Assembly (NCBI RefSeq): GCF_015477605.1 | Contig: NZ_JADLQX010000017.1 | Coordinates: 124,001 to 188,000, forward strand | Reading direction: 5' to 3' | Length of the DNA: 64,000 nucleotides | Origin: Nocardia amamiensis | Lineage (GTDB): Bacteria > Actinomycetota > Actinomycetes > Mycobacteriales > Mycobacteriaceae | In this document: piece after piece, positions 51,779-58,772 of the stretch | Numbering within the stretch: the first letter of the stretch is position 1 | How the letters are laid out: every line of letters begins with the position of its first letter | Notes under the pieces: generated by a model | Seen by the model: only the letters and a program-made list of their open reading frames with translations | Database searches by the model: none | What the model was told of the DNA's origin: nothing | Translations under genes and position numbers: made by a program

Positions 51779-52501
51779 GTGCGCGGGGTCGGGTCGGCGC
51801 GCGGGGCGCGGCGCCGCGCGGGTGATCGGTTCGCCGCGGTGGACTGGCGCCGGATTCGGTTGTGGGGCTTGCTGACCGTGTGCGTCCTCGCGGCGCTCGG
51901 GGTCAGCGCGTGGTACACGCCCGTGCTTTCGGTGCGCACCGTGCGGATCGAGGGCACGGTAACGGTGCCCGAGCAGCAGGTGCGGGAACTGCTCGAAATA
52001 CCCTCCGGCCGATCCATACTGCGCATCGACACCACCGCGATCGCGCGTCGGGTGGTGACCATTCCGAAGGTGCGCATGGCGCGGGTGCAGCGCGTTTTTC
52101 CGTCCACGGTGCGTGTTACGGTCGACGAGCGCGTTCCGGTGTTGTTCTACGACAGCCCCGATGGCGCGCATCTGCTCGACGCGGAGGGCGTGGAATTCGC
52201 CATCGAGCCCACCCCGATCGGTGTGCCGAAGTTGATCACCGATCGTCCGGGCGGCGCGGATCCGGTGACCGCCGCCGCGGTGTCGGTTCTCGCCATCGTC
52301 CCGCCCGCGCTGGCCATTCAGGTCGACGAGGTTGTGGCACGGACCATTTCGGACATCTCGCTGAATCTGAAGGACGGCCGCACGGTGCTGTGGGGCGGGA
52401 CGGGCGATGGCGAACGGAAATCGGCGGTGGTGTTGCCGCTGCTGACACGCCCCGGAACGGTGTTCGATGTTTCGAGTCCCAATCTGGTCACGGTAAAGTG
52501 A
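51779..52501 (+). CDS. ftsQ: Division protein FtsQ
   Basis: A 240-aa bitopic protein: basic cytoplasmic N-terminus, one TM helix (about 30-49, LWGLLTVCVLAALGVSAWY), a POTRA domain (VRTVRIEGTVTVPEQQVRELLEIPSGRSILRIDT) and a beta domain ending in DVSSPNLVTVK. Links the early ring to FtsL and PBP3. GTG start 6 nt after murC. Confidence 0.95.
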   Translation: MRGVGSARGARRRAGDRFAAVDWRRIRLWGLLTVCVLAALGVSAWYTPVLSVRTVRIEGTVTVPEQQVRELLEIPSGRSILRIDTTAIARRVVTIPKVRMARVQRVFPSTVRVTVDERVPVLFYDSPDGAHLLDAEGVEFAIEPTPIGVPKLITDRPGGADPVTAAAVSVLAIVPPALAIQVDEVVARTISDISLNLKDGRTVLWGGTGDGERKSAVVLPLLTRPGTVFDVSSPNLVTVK

Positions 52502-52849
52502 TCCACACCCATTGCGCCCAGGGAATTTTCGACGGCCCGGCAGCGGCTCCCGTCGAGGACGGGGCCGGGGGGCAACCGTTCACCATACGACGTGTGGAGC
52601 GGCGAGACGAGCGGGATCACGCAAGATTCTGGCTCTCGTTTCGGCGCGCCTGCGCACGTATCGCGGCGGCTGCGAATAGCGTTCCGCACCAGTCGGATAC
52701 TTGACATAACGCTAACCCTATGGTTGAGCTTTAGGGTTTGCCCGCGCCGCGGTTCGCTCCCTGCAGCGACCCGACCCCGGACGGGTCGAAAGGCGGCGTG
52801 CCGAGCATCCGGAAACGACAGGCTTTAGATCGAAGGAAGGCGAGAGCCC
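52502..52849 (+). promoter_or_regulatory. ftsQ-ftsZ intergenic region with promoter-like element
   Basis: 348 bp without a gene. TTGACA (52701-52706) is a consensus -35 box and is followed by a perfect inverted repeat AACCCTA (52714-52720) / TAGGGTT (52732-52738). The AT-rich run between could hold a -10 box (TATGGT), although its spacing from TTGACA is short. ftsZ transcription from its own promoter in this gap is expected by analogy with mycobacteria. GAAGGA lies shortly before the ftsZ ATG. Confidence 0.5.
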
Positions 52850-54094
52850 ATGACGCCCCCGCACAACTACCTTGCGGTGATCAAGGTCGTCGGTATCGGC
52901 GGCGGCGGTGTGAATGCCGTCAACCGGATGATCGAGCAGGGACTCAAAGGTGTCGAGTTCATCGCGGTCAACACCGACGCCCAGGCGCTGCTGATGAGCG
53001 ACGCCGACGTCAAGCTCGACGTCGGTCGTGAGCTGACCCGCGGTCTCGGTGCCGGCGCGGACCCGGAGGTCGGCCGCAAAGCCGCGGAGGACCACAAGGA
53101 CGAGATCGAAGAGGTGCTCAAGGGCGCCGACATGGTCTTCGTGACCGCGGGCGAGGGCGGCGGCACCGGCACCGGTGGCGCTCCGGTCGTCGCGCAGATC
53201 GCGCGCAAGCTCGGCGCGCTCACCATCGGCGTGGTCACCCGCCCGTTCTCGTTCGAGGGCAAGCGGCGCGGCAATCAGGCCGAAGTGGGCATCAATCTGC
53301 TGCGCGAGTCGTGCGACACGCTGATCGTCATTCCGAACGACCGGCTGCTGCAGCTCGGCGACGCGGCGGTGAGCCTGATGGACGCGTTCCGTTCCGCCGA
53401 CGAGGTGCTGCTCAACGGTGTGCAGGGCATCACCGACCTGATCACCACCCCCGGTCTGATCAATGTCGACTTCGCCGACGTCAAGAGCGTGATGTCCGGC
53501 GCGGGCAGCGCGCTGATGGGCATCGGTTCGGCGCGCGGCGAGGGCCGCTCGGTGAAGGCGGCAGAGGCGGCGATCAACTCGCCCCTGCTGGAGGCGTCCA
53601 TGGACGGCGCGCACGGGGTGCTGCTGTCCATCGCGGGCGGTTCGGACCTGGGTCTGTTCGAGATCAACGAGGCGGCGTCGCTGGTGCAGGAGGCCGCGCA
53701 CATCGAGGCCAACATCATCTTCGGCACGGTGATCGACGACTCGCTCGGCGACGAGGTGCGGGTCACCGTGATCGCGGCCGGCTTCGACGGCGGCGGGCCC
53801 GCCCGGCGCACCTTCGACGCCGCGAGCCGGGGCACCATCGGTTCGGCACGCTCGGGTGAGATCGGGCATCGAAGCGTTGGCGAAATCGCGGCGCGCGGCA
53901 CCGACAGCTCGTCGAGCACGTCCGGCGCGAGCGCCTCCAGCCGTGGGGCGGTGCCGAGTTATCGGGACACCGAACGGCCGCGCACCTTGGCCGAGCCGAC
54001 CGCAACGACCACGCCGCGGTCATCGGTCACGCCTCCGGGTGACGATGACGATGACGACGACGTGGACGTGCCGTCGTTCATGCGCAGGGGCTGA
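52850..54094 (+). CDS. ftsZ: Cell division GTPase FtsZ
   Basis: A 414-aa tubulin homologue that forms the division ring. IKVVGIGGGGVNAVNRMI starts the nucleotide fold, GEGGGTGTGGAP is the tubulin signature loop, and NVDFADVKSVM is the T7 catalytic loop. A variable Ser/Thr-rich linker (about 325-395) leads to a run of seven Asp and the terminal DVPSFMRRG, which binds SepF and FtsW. The Asp run is encoded by a GAT/GAC microrepeat. Confidence 0.98.
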   Translation: MTPPHNYLAVIKVVGIGGGGVNAVNRMIEQGLKGVEFIAVNTDAQALLMSDADVKLDVGRELTRGLGAGADPEVGRKAAEDHKDEIEEVLKGADMVFVTAGEGGGTGTGGAPVVAQIARKLGALTIGVVTRPFSFEGKRRGNQAEVGINLLRESCDTLIVIPNDRLLQLGDAAVSLMDAFRSADEVLLNGVQGITDLITTPGLINVDFADVKSVMSGAGSALMGIGSARGEGRSVKAAEAAINSPLLEASMDGAHGVLLSIAGGSDLGLFEINEAASLVQEAAHIEANIIFGTVIDDSLGDEVRVTVIAAGFDGGGPARRTFDAASRGTIGSARSGEIGHRSVGEIAARGTDSSSSTSGASASSRGAVPSYRDTERPRTLAEPTATTTPRSSVTPPGDDDDDDDVDVPSFMRRG

Positions 54095-54101
54095 TTACCG
54101 A

Positions 54102-54127
54102 TTCGGCCCGGCGCAGGCCGGGCCGAA
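54102..54127 (+). terminator. Terminator after ftsZ
   Basis: TTCGGCCCGGC pairs perfectly with GCCGGGCCGAA around a GCAG loop, 7 nt after the ftsZ stop. No T-tract. Confidence 0.7.
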
Positions 54128-54294
54128 GCCGGACCGTACTACTGCTACTGCCAAACGATTTCGACGACAGAGCTGCCGGGCCTCGGCACGGCGGCTGGGG
54201 AACCGAGCGGTTTCCGCCACCGGCTCGGCGCCATTTTTCCGCCTCTACCTGGGCATTCCGTCACCGTTCTCCGGCCGCCGTTAGGCTCGTCGCC

Positions 54295-55023
54295 ATGACA
54301 GTTGTGCCGACTACGATCGTTCGACGGGTCACCACGACCAGGGCGGGTGGCTACTCGGCGCCACCCTACGACTCGTTCAATCTCGGCGACCACGTCGGCG
54401 ACGATCCCGTGGCGGTGCGGCGCAATCGCGATCGGCTGGCGCAGGGAATCGGCCTGCCGCCCGAGCGCCTGGTCTGGATGGAACAGATCCACGGCCGCTC
54501 GGTCGAAATCGTCGACGGCCCGCGTGCCGAGCCCGTTCCCGCCACCGATGCTCTCGTGACCACAGCCCCCGGCCTCGCGCTGGTCGTGCTCTCCGCCGAC
54601 TGCGTGCCGATTCTGCTGTCCGACGACGAGGCGGGCGTGATCGCCGCGGTGCACGCCGGGCGCATCGGCGCCCGCATCGGCATCGTGCCGCGCGTGCTGG
54701 AGGCCATGGTGTCGGTCGGTGCGCGCCTGGACCGCGTCGGCGCCTTTCTCGGGCCCGCCGCCTCCGGCAGGCAGTACGAGGTCCCCGCCGCGATGCGCGA
54801 CGACGTCGAAGCACATCTGCCGGGCAGCGCGACAACGACCGTCCGTGGAACCCCTGGGCTCGATCTGCGTGCCGGCATCTCCAGACAGCTCCGCGAGGCC
54901 GGTGTCGCCGGGATCGCCGTCGACCCCCGCTGCACCATCGAGGACCGCACCCTGTTCAGCCATCGTCGCGGCGCGCCGACCGGCCGGATCGCCGGGGTGA
55001 TCTGGATGGAGGTCACCGCGTGA
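54295..55023 (+). CDS. pgeF: Multicopper-oxidase-fold purine nucleosidase-type protein PgeF (YfiH/YlmD)
   Basis: A 242-aa protein of the DUF152/laccase-domain family that follows ftsZ in most actinobacteria (Rv2149c). SADCVPILL, VHAGRIGARIG and the conserved early segment (SFNLGDHVGDD) carry the Cys and His residues that bind zinc or copper. The family has been linked to purine nucleoside phosphorolysis and to peptidoglycan precursor editing. The exact role here is not fixed. In the typical HAGWRG the Trp is replaced (HAGRIG). Confidence 0.88.
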   Translation: MTVVPTTIVRRVTTTRAGGYSAPPYDSFNLGDHVGDDPVAVRRNRDRLAQGIGLPPERLVWMEQIHGRSVEIVDGPRAEPVPATDALVTTAPGLALVVLSADCVPILLSDDEAGVIAAVHAGRIGARIGIVPRVLEAMVSVGARLDRVGAFLGPAASGRQYEVPAAMRDDVEAHLPGSATTTVRGTPGLDLRAGISRQLREAGVAGIAVDPRCTIEDRTLFSHRRGAPTGRIAGVIWMEVTA

Positions 55024-55174
55024 GGGAACCGGCCATTGTCGCCAGTGCGGTCATGCCGAGGGTCGGTGCGGTGCGTGCACCGAGAGGACGGGCCGCCGGC
55101 CCCGCCGTCTCGCCGGAGTCGAGCGGCGATGAGATGCAGGCAGTGCGGAGCGTCTGCGAGGTACGAGTATGAGC
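55022..55174 (+). repeat. Dispersed intergenic repeat (family A), degenerate copy ending in yggS start
   Basis: The right end, GAGCGTCTGCGAGG...GTATGAGC, aligns with GAGCGTCAGTGAGG...TCATGAGC ahead of sepF, with the ATG of each gene at the same place. Earlier blocks (CGGAGTCGAGCGGCGATGAG, AGTGCGGTCATG) match other copies. Confidence 0.5.
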
Positions 55175-55927
55175 GCCGGACCCGAGACTCTTGTGGAGCA
55201 GCGCGCGGCGAGAACCGCCGAGCTGTCCGGCAAGCTGACCGGCCTGCTCGCGCGAATCGACGCGGCCTGTCGCGCGGCGGGGCGCGCACCGGAGGCGGTG
55301 CGGCTCCTGCCGGTTACGAAATTCTTCCCCGCCTCCGACGTTGCGATCCTGCACCGGCTCGGGCGGCGCGAGTTCGGGGAGTCCCGGGAGCAGGAGGCGT
55401 CCGCCAAGGTGTCGGCACTGCGTGAGCAAGGCCTCACCGGCATCCAGTGGCACATGATCGGGCGGTTGCAGCGGAACAAAGCACGGGCCGTGGCCCGCTG
55501 GGCGCACACCGTCCACTCGGTCGACAGCGAACGTCTGGCAACCGCACTGGACGTCGGTGCGCAGGCAGCGCTGGAGGCGGGGGAGCGCACCGCACCGGTC
55601 CGGGTGTTGCTGCAGGTGAGCCTGGATGACGACCCCGCGCGCGGCGGTGTGGCGGCGGGTGATCTCGCGGCGCTCGCCGACCACGTGGCGACCGCATCAG
55701 GATTGTGTTTGTCGGGTCTGATGGCCATTCCGCCTCTTGGGGTCGAGTCTGATGCGGCATTTGCACGACTTGCGACGTTGCACACTCGATTGCTCGCCGT
55801 TCATCCGGACGCGACAGAACTTTCCGCGGGAATGTCCGGCGATCTGGAATCCGCGATCGAACACGGTTCGACGGTTGTGCGTGTCGGTACTGCCTTGATG
55901 GGTATGCGACCGATAACCTCGGCGTAG
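55169..55927 (+). CDS. yggS: YggS/PROSC family pyridoxal-phosphate homeostasis protein
   Basis: A 252-aa TIM-barrel PLP-binding protein (Rv2148c-like). RLLPVTKFFPASDVAIL carries the PLP lysine, then FGESREQEASAK, WHMIGRLQRNKAR, and SGLMAIPPLG and LSAGMSGDLESAIEHGSTVVRVGTALMG follow. It buffers cellular PLP and has no known catalytic reaction. The ATG is part of the dispersed repeat, and GAGG in that repeat serves as ribosome site. Confidence 0.95.
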   Translation: MSAGPETLVEQRAARTAELSGKLTGLLARIDAACRAAGRAPEAVRLLPVTKFFPASDVAILHRLGRREFGESREQEASAKVSALREQGLTGIQWHMIGRLQRNKARAVARWAHTVHSVDSERLATALDVGAQAALEAGERTAPVRVLLQVSLDDDPARGGVAAGDLAALADHVATASGLCLSGLMAIPPLGVESDAAFARLATLHTRLLAVHPDATELSAGMSGDLESAIEHGSTVVRVGTALMGMRPITSA

Positions 55928-56030
55928 CAAAGAAACCTCATCAGTCACATTCGACACATATGCTACTGACGAGGGCTGAGCAAGACTTCAACACCCGGCC
56001 GCCACCGGGGCCGAAGGAAGGTCGACCAGA

Positions 56031-56116
56031 ATGAGCGAGCGCAGTGAGCGAGTAATCGGCGCAGCCACCATCGCGGTCATGAGCGCGCCGAGCGTCAGTG
56101 AGGCGCGGTCATGAGC
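56031..56116 (+). repeat. Dispersed intergenic repeat (family A), best-preserved copy
   Basis: ATGAGCGAGCGCAGTGAGCG starts the element, GGTCATGAGCGCGCCGAGCG lies in its middle and GTGAGGCGCGGTCATGAGC ends it. The last ATG is the sepF start codon and the GAGG before it is the ribosome site. Related copies lie at 1.0, 27.9, 30.4 and 55.0 kb. Confidence 0.7.
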
Positions 56117-56893
56117 ACTTTGCACAAGTTCAAGGCGTACTTCGGCATGGTTCCGCTCGAGGATTACGAAGACGACTACGTCGACGATCGCGCCCCCCGG
56201 GGTGTGGATGAGCGCGGTGCCCGTCGGCCACGTCCCCGTGACTACTCCGAGCGCGACGGCTATGCCGACCGCTACGGCGAAGACCGATACGGGCCAGACC
56301 GTTTCGACGACGTCGACTATCCCGAGCCCGCCTACAAGTCGCCGTACAAGGCGGGATACCCGGTGTCGCGGCGCGACGACTACACCGACGAGCCCTACGG
56401 TGACGACCGATACGAGGCGCCGCGGCGACCCACCCGGATCGACTCCGGCCCCTCCGGCCGGTTCCGGGCGGGCGGGAGCGCGCCGACGCTGCGCGGCGCC
56501 ACCCGTGGCGCGCTGGCCGTCGATCCCGACGCCGAGGCGCGCAGGCTGGAGGAGCGCGTGCGTCCCGAGCCCGCCCCGGTGCGGCGGCCCGGGATCTTCG
56601 AGGACGGAGGCCCCTTGTCCAAGATCACGACGCTGCGACCGCGTGATTACAGCGAGGCCCGGATCATCGGCGAGCGCTTCCGTGAGGGCAATCCGGTGAT
56701 CATGGACCTGGTGGATCTGAGCAACGCCGACGCCAAGCGGCTGGTCGACTTCGCCGCCGGTCTGGCCTTCGCCCTGCGCGGATCGTTCGACAAGGTGGCG
56801 ACGAAAGTGTTCCTGCTCTCACCGGCGGATGTCGACGTATCAGCCGAAGAACGTAGGCGGATTGCGGAAACCGGCTTCTACAACCAGAAATAA
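56111..56893 (+). CDS. sepF: FtsZ-anchoring protein SepF
   Basis: A 260-aa protein. The N-terminal amphipathic helix (MSTLHKFKAYFGMVP) targets the membrane. A Tyr/Asp/Arg-rich low-complexity linker (about 15-170) leads to the C-terminal SepF fold (ARIIGERFREGNPVIMDLVDLSNADAKRLVDFAAGLAFALRGS), which binds the FtsZ tail. In actinobacteria lacking FtsA and ZipA, SepF is the main membrane anchor for FtsZ. The start lies within a dispersed repeat. Confidence 0.96.
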   Translation: MSTLHKFKAYFGMVPLEDYEDDYVDDRAPRGVDERGARRPRPRDYSERDGYADRYGEDRYGPDRFDDVDYPEPAYKSPYKAGYPVSRRDDYTDEPYGDDRYEAPRRPTRIDSGPSGRFRAGGSAPTLRGATRGALAVDPDAEARRLEERVRPEPAPVRRPGIFEDGGPLSKITTLRPRDYSEARIIGERFREGNPVIMDLVDLSNADAKRLVDFAAGLAFALRGSFDKVATKVFLLSPADVDVSAEERRRIAETGFYNQK

Positions 56894-56982
56894 GCTCGTG
56901 ATCTGGGGGGTGGAGCAGACCGGTCGCACGTTCTGGGGCGCGGTCATTTTGCGCGACGCGATTTTTACGGCAGAGTGAACTC

Positions 56983-57285
56983 GTGGCCTTGTTCGCGGTG
57001 CTGTACTTCGTACTGTTCATCTTCTGGCTGTTGCTGATCAGCCGGGTGATCGTCGAGTTCATCCGTAGCTTTGCCCGAGACTGGCGTCCTACCGGTGTCG
57101 TGGTGGTCGTGCTCGAGGTGATCTTCACGATCACCGACCCTCCGGTGAAACTCCTGAGGCGGTTGATCCCCCCGGTGTCATTGGGGGGAATTCGCCTGGA
57201 TCTGTCGATAATGGTCCTGCTTTTCATCGTGTTCATCCTGATGTCGATCGTGGGCAGGCTCGGGCAGCCGGTAGCTCCGGTGTGA
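56983..57285 (+). CDS. YggT family membrane protein
   Basis: A 100-aa protein with two TM helices (about 2-25 and 76-95) around a loop with RSFARDWRPTG and DPPVKLLRRLIPP, the YggT signature. It lies between sepF and wag31 as in M. tuberculosis (Rv2146c). A role in envelope growth is inferred from this conserved context. GTG start. Confidence 0.92.
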   Translation: MALFAVLYFVLFIFWLLLISRVIVEFIRSFARDWRPTGVVVVVLEVIFTITDPPVKLLRRLIPPVSLGGIRLDLSIMVLLFIVFILMSIVGRLGQPVAPV

Positions 57286-57353
57286 CAGAATGGGCCTGTA
57301 GACAGCTTGCTAGACCTGCTAGATCTCCAAAAGACGCGTGAAGGGATCCTTCC

Positions 57354-58208
57354 ATGCCGCTGACCCCAGCCGATGTGCACAACGTCGCGTTCAGCAAACC
57401 GCCGATCGGGAAGCGCGGCTACAACGAGGATGAAGTCGACGCGTTCCTGGATCTGGTGGAGCAGGAGCTCTCGCGTCTGATCGAGGAGAACGCCGATCTG
57501 CGCCAGCGGGTCGCCGAACTCGACGCGGAACTGGCCGATGCCAAGAAGAATCGCGGCCCCGCCGTGGCGAGCACGGTGAAAGCGCCGGTGCCGCAGGCTC
57601 CGCCGCCGCCGCCGGAGCCGATCAAGCCGCCGGTTCCCGCCGCGCCGCCCGCCCCGATGCCTGCCGCGCCGATGGCCAAGGACGCCAGCGCCGACGCGAA
57701 TCTGCAGGCCGCCAAGGTGCTCAGCCTCGCCCAGGAGATGGCGGATCGGCTGACCAGCGACGCGAAGTCCGAAGCGGAGAGTTTGCTGTCGAATGCCAGG
57801 GCGAATTCCGAGCGACTGGTCGGCGACGCGCGGACGCGGTCGGAGGCCATGATCGCCGACGCCCGCCAGAAGTCGGACGCGATGCTGACGGACGCGCAGA
57901 ACCGCTCGGACAGCCAGCTGCGCCAGGCCAAGGAGAAGGCCGACGCGTTGCAGGCCGACGCCGAACGCAAGCACACCGAGATCATGGCGACCATCACCCA
58001 GCAGCGCACCGTGCTGGAGAGCCGGATCGAGCAGCTCAAGACGTTCGAGCGGGAATACCGGGTGCGGTTGAAGTCGTACCTGGAGTCGCAGCTCGAGGAG
58101 CTGGAGAACCGCGGCTCGGCCGTCCCGGTCGACGGCGGCGAAGCGTTCGCAGACCGGGACACGGCGAACAACCTCGCGCCCGCCTCGTTCGCCAAGGGCG
58201 GCAAGTAG
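57354..58208 (+). CDS. wag31: Polar growth scaffold DivIVA/Wag31
   Basis: A 284-aa DivIVA homologue that marks poles and directs apical growth. The N-terminal domain (PLTPADVHNVAFSKPPIGKRGYNEDEVDAFLDLVEQEL) contains the membrane-binding turn. A Pro/Ala-rich linker (about 75-110) carries the region where the mycobacterial protein is phosphorylated. A long coiled coil (about 120-260) drives polymerisation. Start ATG 57354. A GAAGG precedes it inside a near-palindrome GAAGGGATCCTTC. Confidence 0.96.
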   Translation: MPLTPADVHNVAFSKPPIGKRGYNEDEVDAFLDLVEQELSRLIEENADLRQRVAELDAELADAKKNRGPAVASTVKAPVPQAPPPPPEPIKPPVPAAPPAPMPAAPMAKDASADANLQAAKVLSLAQEMADRLTSDAKSEAESLLSNARANSERLVGDARTRSEAMIADARQKSDAMLTDAQNRSDSQLRQAKEKADALQADAERKHTEIMATITQQRTVLESRIEQLKTFEREYRVRLKSYLESQLEELENRGSAVPVDGGEAFADRDTANNLAPASFAKGGK

Positions 58209-58285
58209 CGCGACGCGCCCCAGTGCAGCGGTCCACCCACCGCTAGGGGATCGGTCGAGCCGCCCGGCATGCCTTGGGGGTCATC

Positions 58286-58486
58286 ATGCTCGTCTTGACA
58301 CTCGTCCTTGCCGCGATCGGCTTCGCCCTGCTCGTGGCCGCGCTCACTACGGGATCGGTGATCTGGGCGTGGGGGTGCATCGTGGTGTGCGTCATCGGTG
58401 CTGTGCTATTGCTGGTGAGTGCCCTGTCCGTGCGAAGTCCGGACGGTGATGCTCCGCCGCCTCCTGGTCGTCATGCCAAACAGTGA
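58286..58486 (+). CDS. Small two-TM membrane protein (Rv2144c-like position)
   Basis: A 66-aa protein with two hydrophobic helices (MLVLTLVLAAIGFALLVAAL and VIWAWGCIVVCVIGAVLLLVSAL) and a short Pro-rich tail. ATG 58286 is preferred over TTG 58274 because GGGGG lies just upstream. Position downstream of wag31 corresponds to Rv2144c. Function unknown. Confidence 0.8.
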   Translation: MLVLTLVLAAIGFALLVAALTTGSVIWAWGCIVVCVIGAVLLLVSALSVRSPDGDAPPPPGRHAKQ

Positions 58487-58535
58487 AGCGGGCCGAACTC
58501 TGACCTGCCTCGCAAACTGAGTTGACCGCGCTGGC

Positions 58536-58541
58536 TAGAAT
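58536..58541 (+). promoter_or_regulatory. -10 box of the ileS T-box transcript
   Basis: TAGAAT is a near-consensus -10 element just ahead of the T-box leader. No good -35 is visible at 17 bp. Confidence 0.45.
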
Positions 58542-58545
58542 CAAA

Positions 58546-58772
58546 CCTGAATACGGCGTCGATCCGGCTATCACCGGGGAGCCTTCGGAAGAACGGCGGC
58601 ACGGCCCTGGGGCCTGCCGCTCAGTAGAACCGAACGGGTGAGCCCGTCACAGCTCGCGAATGAGAGGTCCGGCGTAGTGCCGGACAAGCGGGGTGGTACC
58701 GCGGTTTCGGCGCACCGGGCGCCGGCATCGTCCCCGTGCCAACCGGACACGGCACGAGGAGACGCATCCGCC
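58546..58772 (+). promoter_or_regulatory. Translational T-box riboswitch (isoleucine) of ileS
   Basis: The specifier codon ATC (58570-58572, in CCGGCTATCACCGG) fits isoleucine. The conserved T-box GGTGGTACCGCG is at 58692-58703. Downstream, CGTGCC (58735-58740) pairs with GGCACG (58751-58756) and outer bases CGTC/GACG enclose the GAGGAG ribosome site (58756-58761). Uncharged tRNA-Ile would therefore free the ribosome site, a translational rather than terminator switch. This class is established for actinobacterial ileS, including Nocardia. Confidence 0.93.
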
